From Sweltsa coloradensis (taxonomy: Eukaryota; Arthropoda; Insecta; Plecoptera; Chloroperlidae), in assembly GCA_024449915.1 (NCBI GenBank), contig JAMZAV010001041.1, forward strand, positions 62,001-126,000: a DNA stretch of 64,000 nucleotides, written 5' to 3'. The notes beneath the pieces are model-generated. The model was not told the origin of the DNA. It was given only the letters and a program-made list of their open reading frames with translations, and did not search any database. Shown in pieces: positions 19,992-31,345 of the stretch; the first letter of the stretch is position 1; the number at the start of each line of letters is the position of its first letter. A program made the position numbers and the translations under genes.

Positions 19992-20156
19992 TTTATTATG
20001 TGCCTCATTATTAACACTGCTCTAAAGTCACCGTTTACAAATTCCTAACCCAAGAACTGATGGACTTAAGTCCAAATCAGAAGTTTAAAAACTTCTGCCT
20101 ATAGCAGGAATCGAACCCTGTACGTTCTGCGTTGGAAGCTGACGCCAAGCCACACA
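19992..20156 (-). mobile_element. SINE-W partial copy with tRNA-like head
   Basis: The minus strand reads a tRNA-like head (GGGTTCGATTCCTGC near 20110, arms around the loop at ~20132) and the block TCAGAAGTTTTTAAACTTCTG. It continues to ATAATAAATT-adjacent text near 19992. The 3' half of the SINE is missing. It is fused to the LINE end at 19985. Confidence 0.75.
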
Positions 20157-20178
20157 AATACCAATCATATTATTATTA

Positions 20179-20300
20179 CTAGGCCGCTTCGCAAACGTTT
20201 TTTCTAGTCCCGTTGATGGATGAGCTTTTTTGTAAGTTTTTAGTATGCATGGGATCTTTTTCAAGTCCCATTGCAAAATCATTTGTGTAAAATTAAGATC
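20179..20300 (-). mobile_element. HINE-A 3' end
   Basis: CTAG (20179-20182) with T beyond it on the minus strand, an AACG...CGTT hairpin and GCTCATCCATCAACG repeat the exact 3' architecture of the copies at 9154 and 41746. Inward text (AAGTCCCATTGCAAAAT) reappears in the same orientation at 20742-20775, beyond the large inverted repeat, so that repeat may have been inserted inside this element. Confidence 0.7.
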
Positions 20301-20334
20301 TTTGTTATAAAGAAGTATTAACACAAATAACAAA

Positions 20335-20722
20335 AACTTGTAGAAATACAGCCAAACCTTACACACTCAAAAGAAATGAGATCTAAAAAAAGGGCCAAGC
20401 TCATCTACCCTTCTACATTTGCGCATTCTTAATTCATAAACGTACAGTGTCCCATAACAGCATCCTCGAAAAGCTTGGCAAAATAGAATTTGCGATTATT
20501 AATTTAAACGTAATAGTTCAACCAAGTTCTTTTTTCTAATTAATTTAAACGTAATAACATGCAAATTTTATTTTGCCAAGCTTTTCGAGGATGCTGTTAT
20601 GGGACACTGTACGTTTATGAATTAAGAATGCGCAAATGTGGAAGGGTAGATGAGCTTGGCCCTTTTTTTAGATCTCATTTCTTTTGAGTGTGTAATGTTT
20701 GGCTGTATTTCTACAAGTTTTT
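20335..20722. repeat. Long inverted repeat, arms ~180 bp
   Basis: The left arm begins CTTGTAGAAATACAGCCAAA and runs to about 20512. The right arm begins near 20545 and ends TTTGGCTGTATTTCTACAAG. The arms are almost perfect and contain CGAAAAGCTTGGCAAAATAG and CGTACAGTGTCCCATAACAG. The ~30-bp spacer is AT-rich. This is a recent fold-back structure with no coding. Confidence 0.9.
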
Positions 20723-21539
20723 TTATGTGTGTGATCTCATTGCTTTTTCAAGTTCCATTGCAAAATTATTTGTTAAAATATAATAATTTTATCAAAGTTA
20801 ATTTAATTTCTATGGTATTAGCAATAACAATAGGATGTAAAATATCTAGACCCGGATTCATGTACATCCTGGGCATAGATGATCCTGGGTATAGGTGGTA
20901 TAACCATGGTATAACGACGGTATAAGGACTGGTTAAGTCTAGGCAACTCACGGCCAATTAAAACTTTCCCATGCAACAAAAAAAGCACAACTAATGTTAT
21001 TTGACACCTATTTCACTGCATCCACAGCCATGTAAATCATCAGATAATCAAATGAATATTGAAAATTTTCACCATCTTTTGTTTTACATTTTCATTAAAA
21101 GTGACAGGAGATTGCGTGAGTTTATTAAAAGAAAAGGAAAGGCTTATTATTGCCGTAAATTTAGGAATAGCCTAGGACTATCATACCATTGTTTATCTGC
21201 ATTAGGCTTTTGGTAATCAAAACTAGTTATTTGTACGGGATGTGTGTCAGAACAAGGTTGTGCTGGCCTAGGGTTGGCTAAGAAAGGCCTAGGGCTTGTC
21301 AAACATGTAGTGTAAGTATTTATTTATCTAGTCCTATAGCCTAATGGAACTTTAGACCTACACTGTTGTATTATAAATAATTTTCTACATCTGGTCCTAG
21401 GCCAGGGACGGTTTCTGATTTGTTTTATGAGAGTATAATGACACCTTTTCTCGTTCCACACAAAGAAGAAAAATTTTAAATGTCCGCCATTTGTTTACGT
21501 ATCGCACTTTCCCGCCTAATCCGTCAACAAGTGTCAAGT

Positions 21540-21720
21540 AACTATAGTTACTTGTTGATTGTATGCCTAGTGTTTAAGGCTTATTTTAAAACCTTTATTT
21601 GGAAGCCTTCCAACAAACTTTTTCAACTTTTTTTTTCAAAAGAGACTATATTACTATAACCTTAATGTCCATGTAAAATATGAACATTGTAGCCCCACCC
21701 GTCTGGTCAGAATCGCGGGC
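21540..21720 (-). repeat. HINE-A remnant
   Basis: AACTTTTTCAACTTTTTTTT, then CTTAATGTCCATGTAAAATA and GTAGCCCCACCCGTCTGGTC match the middle of HINE-A at 41960-42050. The rest of the element is missing. Confidence 0.65.
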
Positions 21721-21745
21721 CGATTGAAACTGACGAATTAGATGT

Positions 21746-21746
<1 letters not shown>

Positions 21747-21778
<32 letters not shown>

Positions 21779-21790
21779 CAGTAGCAGTAG
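21747..21790. repeat. (GTA)n microsatellite
   Basis: A trinucleotide run (GTA, with GCA interruptions at its end) of about 14 units. Confidence 0.95.
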
Positions 21791-21859
21791 CTAACATCCT
21801 TAAAGTGATTGTGAGCATGTTTCAAGCCATTTTTTCACCAAGAAGGAATGGTCGTACCC

Positions 21860-22045
21860 CAATAAAATTTGGCATGTGTTGTCAGGTACCTAAATCCCCT
21901 CGATTGTGATAGTTTTCAAGTTCACATCACGTTACATGACGGCTGGGTAACACCTCGAAATCACCCCAACTCTGCTTGGTGTATAAGGTGCTTGAGTGTG
22001 TAGCGCACCGCGGCTTGGCTGCGGCGCCCTAACGGGCACCTAGAT
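21860..22045 (+). repeat. Repeat ending in GGGCACCTAG
   Basis: The last ~85 bp (GTATAAGGTGCTTGAGTGTG ... CGGCTTGGCTGCGG, CGCCCTAACGGGCACCTAG) match 6738-6815 inverted. A short GCCC/GGGC hairpin precedes CTAG. It may be another Helitron-like 3' end, but the base after CTAG is A. Confidence 0.5.
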
Positions 22046-22089
22046 TGCTATGTTAATACCAATTGATAGAATGTAAAATAACTGGAGGC

Positions 22090-23160
22090 CCGAAGATTTG
22101 CTTTTTGAACGCATTGTAGGTGATTGTTGTCAAGTTTCTATAGTAACTTGTTGATTATTATACACCTCAAAAAACTCATATTAAAAACTTTATTTTTATG
22201 GATTCTGGCTAACTTTTTCAACTTTTTCTTTCAAAAGGCAATACATCACCTTTACCTTAAGGGTATTGTAATCACCCTAGGGTCAAAACCCTAGAAGTCC
22301 ATGAAAGTTGGCTGAATGAAAGATTACCTTTAATAAAATCGCGAGAAAAAATATTTTTTTGGGCCGGGTCATAACCTCACTATCGGCCAATATGTCATTT
22401 TTTTTTTACAATAGTGTGGCCAGCACATCTAGTGCAAAATTAAATTTTGTGAATATGTTTTCTGGATATAATTTAACACCTTTAGCTTCAACTTCAGCTA
22501 TAAGGACAAATAGATTTTTGAAAAAAGAGTTGGTGTACGATTTTTTTTGCCAGACGATACAAAACTCGAAAAAACTCGTATATGTACCGTTCGACAAAAA
22601 AAATCGTACACCAACTGTATTTTCAGAAATATATTTGTCCATATAGCTGAAGCTAAAGGCTGAAACTATATCCAGAAAACCGATTCTCAAAAATAAATTT
22701 TGCACTAGTTGTGCTGGCTACACTATTGTCAAAAAAACAACATATAATGACCAATTGTGAGGTTATGTCCCGCCCAAAAAATAAATTTCATTTTTTTCTG
22801 TTTTAGGTAAGGCCCTCTTTCATTCGGTAAACTTTTCAGCCATGTTTCTTCGACTTTCAAATTATCGGCCAGAGGTGGTACAATAGCCTTAATATCCATG
22901 TGAAATATGTACATTGTAGCCCCACCCCCACAGAAATATCGCATTAAAAATAAAAAAATCGTCAAAATATGATATTCATGAGAAATATTTCTTCGATTAT
23001 ACCCAAAAAACGTGGCAGTTCTAAGTTCAGAGATTTTGAAGGTCCCCTGCAATTTTCATCAAGATCGCATATGCGGTTTGCCCGGTAGAGCGCAAACAGA
23101 TAAGACAGGAAAAAAAAGAAAAAACACCCCAGTTAAGTTTTTTTAGGGGGTCAGTGAAAT
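22090..23160 (-). mobile_element. HINE-A copy split by a TTAA fold-back
   Basis: The outer parts 22090-22256 (GCATTGTAGGTGATTGTTGT ...) and 22893-23160 (TATCCATGTGAAATATG, GTAGCCCCACC, AGATCGCATATGC, GGTAGAGCGCAAAC) follow HINE-A at 41865-42300. They rejoin at the text CCTTAATGTCC of that copy once the fold-back element is removed. The 3' hairpin end is not preserved here. Confidence 0.75.
22261..22888. mobile_element. TTAA-flanked fold-back element FB-1, 628 bp
   Basis: TTAA lies at 22257-22260 and 22889-22892. The ends are GGGTATTGTAATCACC and, inverted, GGCTATTGTACCACC. Almost the whole element is two imperfect ~300-bp arms around a short loop (about 22556-22585) with ACGATTTTTTTT/AAAAAAAATCGT. 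The arms hold CCAGCACA, TTCTGGATATA and CTTTAGCTTCA blocks, which recur inverted. The target is a HINE-A copy. A related element of the same size lies at 34841-36918, and half copies lie at 6816 and 47220. No transposase is encoded. Confidence 0.88.
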
Positions 23161-24770
23161 TATTATTATGTATTGTCAAATATGGACTATGGCCTTGTCT
23201 CTAAAAATAAAACACAAGTGTATTATTTTTTCGTGAAATAAGAGAAAGTTAATTAGACAAGGGATCGTGGTAGGGCCTACTGACTAGGGAAGAGTTGACA
23301 ATGGGTGAAATATTACGGAATAAGCGAATTTAAAATTTTCGGTACCTAACAGAATGTTTTTTTAGTACCCTCATTTTGTTAGTTAGGTTGTACTGCTATG
23401 ATTTGGATATTTGTTCCTTCAAGCTGGTAATGGTAATAAAATGAACTTACGAAAATAAGTTAAGTTCCTAGAAAATTGGAACTATGGTATACTACGTAGT
23501 ACTGTATACATGTTAACAGTTCCTATCTGGAAAATAAGAACTATGGCATTCCTAAAGTCCGTACGTAATACACTGTGTTTGAATGCAAAAGTGTAATAAG
23601 CTCGTTATCCATATTTGCGTAAATGAGACTGGTTCTTGCAAATGCAATGGAAGTGTTTATGGTGACTTGGCAAAATTTGACCCAAATTGTACTACCATAA
23701 GATTGAACTATATATTTGCATGTTGAGTAAAACAGGGTACCTACGTAGTTTTCCCGCATCATACAGCGGGAAGGATAGTTGGGATAAGCTCAAGTGTACA
23801 TGGATCCACAACGTAATTTCATATTATGCCTGAGATATTAGCTACCTACTAGGCAATATATCATGTGCTTGTTCTATGATCAGAATAGCTGATTTTTGTA
23901 CCTCTTTCAGTTTTAACTAGCCATTAAAATACTTTCCGTGGATCAAATTAACTTGTAAAATGAACTTTAAAAATTCGTATAAAATCACAGTTACAAGATA
24001 TAATTTTTTAAATGGTAATTTTAGTGTAGTATTGTGCTCTAAGGCCTATAGATTTTGTGGGGTAATAGCACCTTTAAGGATTAGAATAAACAGTGACGTA
24101 ATAGAAATACATTTTGTTCACGTAAGGTCTTAATTTAATCATTTGTTTCTATAAGCAACATAATTATGATTTATTATATAGTGAATACATAATTATTATA
24201 TTTATGATGTCATGAACTTGAAATGAACTAGGTTAATGATAAAAAAATATACTAATATAACAATGACAAAGTTTATTACTATTATCAACTACAACAATCA
24301 AAGATAGCTATTACTGGTACTTTTATACGTTATCATAGCAGTTACACAAATTAAAAACTGTACAGTATTTGTAGCTAAAGTTTGTTAGGTTTGGTTATCG
24401 TACTCTTGTAAGTGCCTATTCTGAACTTTCCAATTATAGTTGACTCATTTTCAGTTGTACCTTTTCAGTTGCCATCCAAGAATACTACTTTACAATGTAT
24501 AACTTGCTTAAATTTTATATATCAATGCACAAAGCCAAATTATTATTAAAAAACAGACATTGTTATCAATGAGAAAGAAATTTTATGAACTACTAATTTT
24601 ATTTTATTTTTTATTACTAATTTAATGCAATCGACGAATTTCTTAAATTTTTATAACACTCCCTCCATAATCAATTCAATTTATAAAATTTACAGAAGAA
24701 TGTAAAACTGTACTACAATTAATGCAATCTCACTTACATGATGGATTGCTATTGAATACATCTCAAAAGG
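23160..24770. other. Intergenic DNA, nothing recognised
   Basis: The stretch is AT-rich with many short stop-interrupted frames. No exon with splice context, tRNA, or delimitable repeat could be supported. Confidence 0.5.
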
Positions 24771-24779
24771 CAGGCGTGG

Positions 24780-25136
24780 TTCTACGGGGGCGGCTCGACT
24801 AGACCTGGGGCCGCCCCTGAAATCTCAAATATTTTTTTCTGAATTTCTGTTTTGAGATAGATTGTGATTTCAAACTGGCACATTGAAATAATTTCTTAAC
24901 TTTGGGCCCCATTATCGTTGTTTTAGTGATCGCAAATGCAAATTTTAAAAAAATCATTGTCATAAAAACGTCTTCGAAATATCCAGAATGTTTGTAGTGT
25001 CAAAAATACATCTAAAAAGCACAAAATTAAAAAATGCCCTGTGGGACAACGCTGGAGTGATCCCCCCCTCCCCCCAAAGTTGTTGCAGATTTTATAGTTT
25101 GGCCGCCCCCATTTTCGGGGGCTAGAATCGCGCCTG
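24780..25136. mobile_element. MITE with CAGGCG termini, probably hAT
   Basis: The left end CAGGCGTGGTTCTACGGGGG returns inverted at the right as CAGGCGCGATTCTAGCCCCC. The flanks CTCAAAAG (24772-24779) and CTTAAGAG (25137-25144) agree at six of eight positions, as an old 8-bp duplication would. The interior is AT-rich and non-coding. Confidence 0.65.
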
Positions 25137-25144
25137 CTTAAGAG

Positions 25145-27830
25145 TTGCTTTATTAACAGTTTTTGAAGCTGTCTCATTTACATTCATTCTTTCTTTCTAA
25201 TGCAAACATAATACAAAGTTTCAGAATATGGTTCCTGCAAGGGAGAATATGCTAGGGATGCACATGATAATAATATCATTGTTTGATGATCAATAATGAA
25301 AATATTGAATCACATGTTTTACTTATGTACACATGTCATCACAAATTTATAATGGTTACGCACACAACCACACCACCACTATTGAATTCATGCCAAGAGC
25401 GAATGATAATAAATTCATAATTTGTATTTCGCTATTACAAAGCCTCCGATTTTACACTATGTAATTCTGACAGAAAAAATGATGTGTTGTGTTTTAAGAC
25501 ACCCAATCTTGATAACGCTTTACTGTTAAAAATGTGCATAATTTTTACTGTCATCATTGTTCAATAGTGCAGTCATCTTTTTCATACTGATCATTTTTAC
25601 TTTAATGTTGTGCATCCCTAGGTAAGAAATACGTAATGTGATAGTATGCATTGTAGCACATTAATAGAATGTAAGAAACTCAGCATGATGGGATTCAAAT
25701 TCAAGTCCATGCACTACTAGTTGCTACCATAAGCAGACAAAATGCGTCCATTAATCTATAACAAAACAACAATAATACAGATTATTTAAAGTAAATTACT
25801 GTCTATTTTACTAGGTCATTCTAAATTACAATTATTTTACCTCTTCTTGGGCTTTTTTGTCAATTGAAAATTAAAAATAAGTAGTTTGCCGAGCAATGTA
25901 ACAAAATAGTAACTTTGTAATTGAAACAGAAAATAATTTGGACTGCATGTCCAGAAGCTTTTTAGGATTTATATAATGGAAGACTAGTGACCGATTTATC
26001 AACACGGGTTGATTAATGTCAAAAGTTTTTGGCTTTACCAAACCAAGGCAAAAGACACAATCAGCTACAACAGCATCTAAAACAGTGAACAATTTATATA
26101 CAGGCATTTGCCAACAAATTGGCTCATGGAAGGATTATACAACATCTGTATTCCGTAAGCTTAGGCTACTACACCATTAAATTAATATAAGTAGCAGTAC
26201 AAGTATACACATTAAATTCAGCCAGATATCAAGAGATAGGCCCACATGGAAGAAAATAAAGATCCCTAACTATTAACTTAATTATCAGTGATTGAAGGAA
26301 ATTTACATTATTGACTTATTGCACAGTGGTGTCTGATAAGCTGTCTTAGAAGATACTTTGTAAAGGTCAAAATTAATAAAGCTTTTAATAAAACTTTAAC
26401 ATAATCTTGGAATACTGAGGACACGGCAAGTTTACAACAACTCAACAAGATAAGAACATGTTGTTAGTACTACTGTGCATACACATCACTATTTGTAATT
26501 GAAGATATGTACACTTGAGACTGAGCTATATACATGTATGTAATGCAGTTGTTGATGACGATAGAAAATGGAATATATCGCTGTGTTACAGTTAGAAAAT
26601 GAATGCAGTTAAATGCCACTAGCATCAAGTCTAAAATATTTTTAATATGGTCTACTTAATTTTGTCTTCCCAAGTTATCACCTCACAGATAAGTAAGTGT
26701 AAGCCTACTTTATTACTTTATAGACAGTTTAGGTAAGCCAAGATGTAGATAAATTCCACTATGAATTAGGTAAGCTAAATTAATACTACATACATATATT
26801 ACTCAGTTTTTGTAAATTTTTGTAGCCAATTGACTAACCAGATTTCTTATACATTTGTATGCCCATACCTACTGAAGTCTTACTCGCAAGTAAATAAAAT
26901 GTTGGAACATAGAAAAATCGGCCAGTTTATACACTTCACACAAGTAGTGTGAAAGGTTCAATTTCAACATTAAAAAAGAATCTTACATTCAGGCACAAAT
27001 TCCGCTAAAAGGTAAAGCTAAATAATAGGTAATAGGTAAAACATTTTCTGTTGTCACTAAAATGCCGTCACTTCAAAAAGCAATATATTTATTTCATCTA
27101 TCCGCCTACAGAAATGCATTTTATTTATACAAAAACCTTTGTCCAAGGTAGCCTAATAATGAAGGTCATAGAGGTGGTGAGGTAGGTGCACATATTGCAT
27201 ATGGAATCTGGAACTTTAAATCTAGAAGTAATTTATGCGAGACTGATTTAAAAATGAAATCAAAGCTTATACATAGCCTTATTTACGGTACATGGCGGGA
27301 GGGTGATGACGATTTTTGTTGCTTTACTAAGGCTATTCGAGAAGATGAGTGGTGATAGATGATGATAAAGTGAAAAACCCATGCCATGCCTTGTGCGGGC
27401 ATGGGTTTCTGATTGACATGTAAGTAAGTCAATGTGTCTTGGACTACTAAAAAAAATATTTCAAAAGTGACTTTCATTAGAATTTAGATGAGTGGACATA
27501 CCTACGCATCCAACAATATTTTAAGTCAATACCATCTTAAGATGTTGATTTAAAAACAAAATAGTGCAAATATTTCTTTGTTTGGTATGTCTTGATGACT
27601 TAATAAGTTAATACGTACTAGTTCGGTATTATGTGCCCTCTTTTACATCCAGTAATTTGTGTGGGCAACTGGGCATACTCAGTATTGGTCAAACAATGAA
27701 TATTTAACAGTTAAGTTATACTACTTTCAGAAGGATCTTTTAAGTACCTGAATGTTAAATTTCTTTAACAGAGAAATACTCAAATATGCCACGTCTTTAT
27801 ATCAGTGTCATTCTCATCGCGATAAACTAG
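25145..27830. other. Intergenic DNA, essentially unassigned
   Basis: No gene was found. A short piece near 27336-27410 (GATGAGTGGTGATAGATGAT and a GCCATGCC..GGGCATGG hairpin-like stretch) recalls the repeat at 7725-7760. Everything else looks like neutral AT-rich sequence. Confidence 0.5.
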
Positions 27831-27832
27831 AC

Positions 27833-27997
27833 TTACCGTATTGTCCTGAATATACGCCTACCCTTTTTTCATTATTTTAAGTCTCAAAAGTCCCTTATTA
27901 GGTAACTTATATATGCATGCTTATGCATACTTTTTTTATATTTCAACAAGAGTCGGCTTATATTCAGGTTCGGCCTATATTCGGCACAATACGGTAA
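27833..27997. mobile_element. MITE family M, copy 1 (165 bp)
   Basis: TTACCGTATTGTCCTGAATA at the left is mirrored at the right by TTCGGCACAATACGGTAA. Nested inward repeats (AATATACGCCTA against CGGCTTATATTC) make it foldable. ATGCATGCTTATGCAT is at the centre. A second copy lies at 30984-31128. Confidence 0.75.
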
Positions 27998-28159
27998 TTG
28001 ATCTTTGCTTCAGCCTAATCTGTTATCCAATGTAGAGGTAAGGCAATTTTAAATACCTCTTCTTGAAATTTGAATTTGAAATTTCTTGAACTGAAAGTAC
28101 AAAGGTACACAATCTTTTTATAAGTTCTTACCCTACACTGGACATACTACTGTCATAAC

Positions 28160-28215
28160 TGAATTGATTGATTGATTGAATATTGCTTAACGTCTCATAT
28201 TTATGCACTTTGGCT
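28160..28215 (+). repeat. Fragment of the (ATTG)n-start repeat
   Basis: TTGATTGATTGATTGAATAT, TGCTTAACGTCTCATATTTA and TGCACTTTGGCT match 7668-7720 closely, but the rest of the repeat is absent. Confidence 0.65.
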
Positions 28216-28958
28216 GTCAATAAATATCAATAAGGCATATTATAATATAGATAATTTTCACGTCTTATACTGGATTCAAAATATTGTATGTCCAGGCTAC
28301 TAGACTGTATTTACTCACCAAATTAACAAAAAAGAGTAATGCAGCCATCAGCAGAATTATGTACCATATTAATTATTGCTATAGAGAAATATGCAACACA
28401 ATTTGTAATTTACTATCTTGTACTTGGGCTGGAGGAAGCTATGTAGTAGGTGGTTAACTATGTGAGCAAATACAGTAGACCCTACTTCTAAATTTACTTA
28501 TATTACTATTACATTGTTTAATAGTAGTCACGTCATAACTATTTACCTAAATGAAGATACACATTTTATTGTTAGATAGTTTTCTAACCTAAATGCTTTT
28601 CCTATTTCAAGAAATTCAACCCAAACGTTGGAATTATTTTATACTGTGTAAGTAAAATAAAAAAGTTTTTAAATATAGAACAAAATAAGGGTACCTTGAG
28701 GCTGTAATTAATAACTTAATAAGGAATCATGACAGTAGACATTCAAGCCGAATATGGCGAAACACATACACAAGCTTTAAGAAAACCCATTCTAGATTTA
28801 ACCAATTTCAATTTGTGTGTCAAGAAGAATTTTACAAAATGCACAACATGCACAATAATATCAGCAAAGAAAAATTTACTCTTACAAGAATATTAAATTA
28901 AATAAAATACTGTTTATTAAGGAATAACACATTGGATGAAAACACGGGTCGTGAAAAC

Positions 28959-29877
28959 CAGTGTTGTTAAGTAGTGTGCTACTTGTAACATGTTACCTTT
29001 TTTCAGTAGCGAGGACGGTAGCGCGCTACAATTGAAAATGTAGTAAAGTAGCGAGAAGCAAGCTGCTATTAACAGTTAACTGTAGCGTAAAATCAACGCT
29101 TCTCTTATTTTGCAATAATGCAATTAGATAAACCATTTCTGTTACAAAAATCAATCATACTTAGGCCTCCGCCTAACCCGCATAATGATAAGTACATAGC
29201 AAATTCTTTTCCCACACCTACTGGCCGGCCAGGCCAGCTCAAACTATGAATTGGATCGAACACGCACCTTGTTTGCGCTGATCTCCGCATCCATCTCTCT
29301 CGCACTCATAGGCACGGGCACTACTTGCCGAGGGACAGAAGGCTGATACAAAAATGCGCGAGCGCGGCTGGTAAAAACTAAAAACGTACCTTTCATAGCA
29401 AAAGATCGTACTAAATAGAACGTTTAAGGAAGAAAATTTTATAGTCCCTACCTATACCCCTAAATTCAGACGTTTTGCAGGAAAACGCCTATGAAGGAAA
29501 CGTTTTAGTAGGGTTTCACTTATATGTCCTGATAACCTTTTTAGTTTTTTTACAACATTATCGGTATTGAGTTTTTCATTTTAAATTATCGTATCTCCCT
29601 CTAACAAAACGTAACCTGAAAAAAACTACCGACTGCTTGAAAGAAATAAGCATGTAGACCTTCCGGTAATAAAATTGGCAGTTGATTCTCTAAGGCATAA
29701 GTTGTATATTGGATTGCTTTATTGCATCAGGCCAGGGCCTACAGCTACACCCTAACTAATGAACATGAACAACATTTTACTCTAGTTTGTGGTAATAAAA
29801 CACGAAAGTAGCTGTAAAGTAGCTGCACAAGATGCAAGCTACTTTAAAATGTAAGTACAGTAGCTTTAACAACACTG
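28959..29877. mobile_element. hAT-type element, 919 bp
   Basis: Terminal repeats CAGTGTTGTTAAGTAG and, inverted, CAGTGTTGTTAAAGCTAC. The 8-bp duplications GTGAAAAC (28951-28958) and GTGAAAGC (29878-29885) differ at one base. The interior includes a GC-richer block at 29150-29350 and no recognisable transposase. The frame at 29305-29105 (minus) looks like chance. A terminal piece of the same family lies at 59992. Confidence 0.88.
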
Positions 29878-29939
29878 GTGAAAGCCTACAATATTATATC
29901 ACACTGGATGACTCTTCAAAAATTGATTGAATAAATAGG

Positions 29940-30510
29940 TAATTAACGTTTGCAGTGATTCTGCCTACTTTCCCGGTTCCCCTAAGTTCCCGGCACCTTT
30001 AGTCGGAACCAAACCGGAAGTGCGGAGGGAGCAACATTTCAACGCACACGACTTGAAAACTGCCCACGGTGTTGCAAGATCTACCCTTTCTACTGGCGTC
30101 GCTGAAACGAGCGCGATTATGGTGCATTGTGTGAGGAATAATGATGACGGACTGAACGGAGATGCCACAACAAAGCTTTTCGAGAAAAACATTTTTTCAA
30201 GAATGTCTAATTGGCTGGTCAGGTAGTGCCCATCACCCCTTGCGACACTTCACCGACCGCCGTTACCACGTGCAGCACACAAAAGTAGCTCTTACGAACC
30301 CTTTTTTCAAACAACCGTGTGAACAAACCCCACCCACCTCGTAACATCCCTTCCTGTTTGGTTCTGACTAAACCTGACTGGAACTATAGCTCTCCTTTCA
30401 CAGCCTGCTTACGTATACAGTGTTAAATGGTGTCCCGTCGTTCACCACACTCAGCCACGGGAGAGAGCACAAGTGTACACCCAAGAGTGCCCACTTTGTT
30501 TTTATTGTTT
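29940..30510. other. CpG-rich island of unknown nature
   Basis: Unlike its AT-rich surroundings this stretch is rich in CG dinucleotides and has overlapping open frames on both strands (30020-30226 plus, 30192-29965 minus). None resembles a known protein, and I see no splice context for GPR89 or VRK. It could be an unrecognised first exon or promoter, or an old repeat. Confidence 0.3.
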
Positions 30511-30711
30511 ACCTATAACCAACATTTAGTTACTCATAGCTCAAGAGATATTTCTCATAGAATCTAGTCTACTGATTAGGAGAGTGAGCTTACCTGAAGT
30601 AGAAAAGGTAGGATGCAATAGATAAACTCAACACAGAAACTACTTAGCAAAATGTTTTGGTCCACGTGACCTTCCTCAGTGAGCAAAGAGAGTGACTATT
30701 GATTAGTTGAA

Positions 30712-30765
30712 GTGATACGGTCTAGTATTAGTAGTTCAGTGATACGGTCTAGTATTAGTAGTTCA
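30712..30765. repeat. Two-copy 27-bp tandem repeat
   Basis: GTGATACGGTCTAGTATTAG plus TAGTTCA is repeated exactly twice, at 30712 and 30739. Confidence 0.95.
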
Positions 30766-30983
30766 TTTAATAATTACACTCATAGGTATTTATTTTATAA
30801 GCATTTATTTAAACAAAACAGGGCCCTGGACAAGCTAGAGCCAAATAGGGTAAATAAATGATTATGCATATTATTCATAAACAGGTACGTAAGAAAAGAG
30901 GGAGCTACTTCATATAGGCTTGATAATATAGCCTCTCTACTAATTAGAGTTAGTTGTAATATCTAGGAGGCACTTCAACATAT

Positions 30984-31128
30984 GTATTGACCTGAATATA
31001 AGCCTACCATTTTTCATTATTTTAAGTCTCAAAGTCCTTTACCAGCTTAGTATGCATATGCTTATGCATATAATGTTGGGGGTTTGGCTTATATTATGGT
31101 TCTACCTATATTCTGGGCTATACGGTAA
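30984..31128. mobile_element. MITE family M, copy 2
   Basis: It follows copy 1 (27833) through GTATTGACCTGAATATAAGC, TTTCATTATTTTAAGTCTCA, the ATGCATATGCTTATGCAT centre and the right end TATACGGTAA. The left end is eroded. Confidence 0.7.
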
Positions 31129-31195
31129 TGTTGTTTAAATTTTCTCAAATAACATTGAATTAATTTTGGTAAGTTGTTAAATACATCATGTTATA

Positions 31196-31345
31196 ATAAT
31201 AATCATCATAACTCAGTTCCAACTATGTCGGGTTGAGTGGTGGTTTTCCAACATTATCAAGGGCATGAAACTGTAGATACTAAGCTTGCCAGACTCAGTG
31301 TTTCTTCCACATCATCTAACTCCTTCCTCTCCACCAATTCAAAAA
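31196..31345 (-). mobile_element. LINE 3' end fragment
   Basis: The minus strand matches the 3' UTR and last codons of the LINE at 3600-3740: TCAGTTCCAACTATGTCGGG, then GGTGGTTTTCC, and CTAAGCTTGCCAGACTCAGT. The rest of the element is missing (5'-truncated). Confidence 0.85.
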
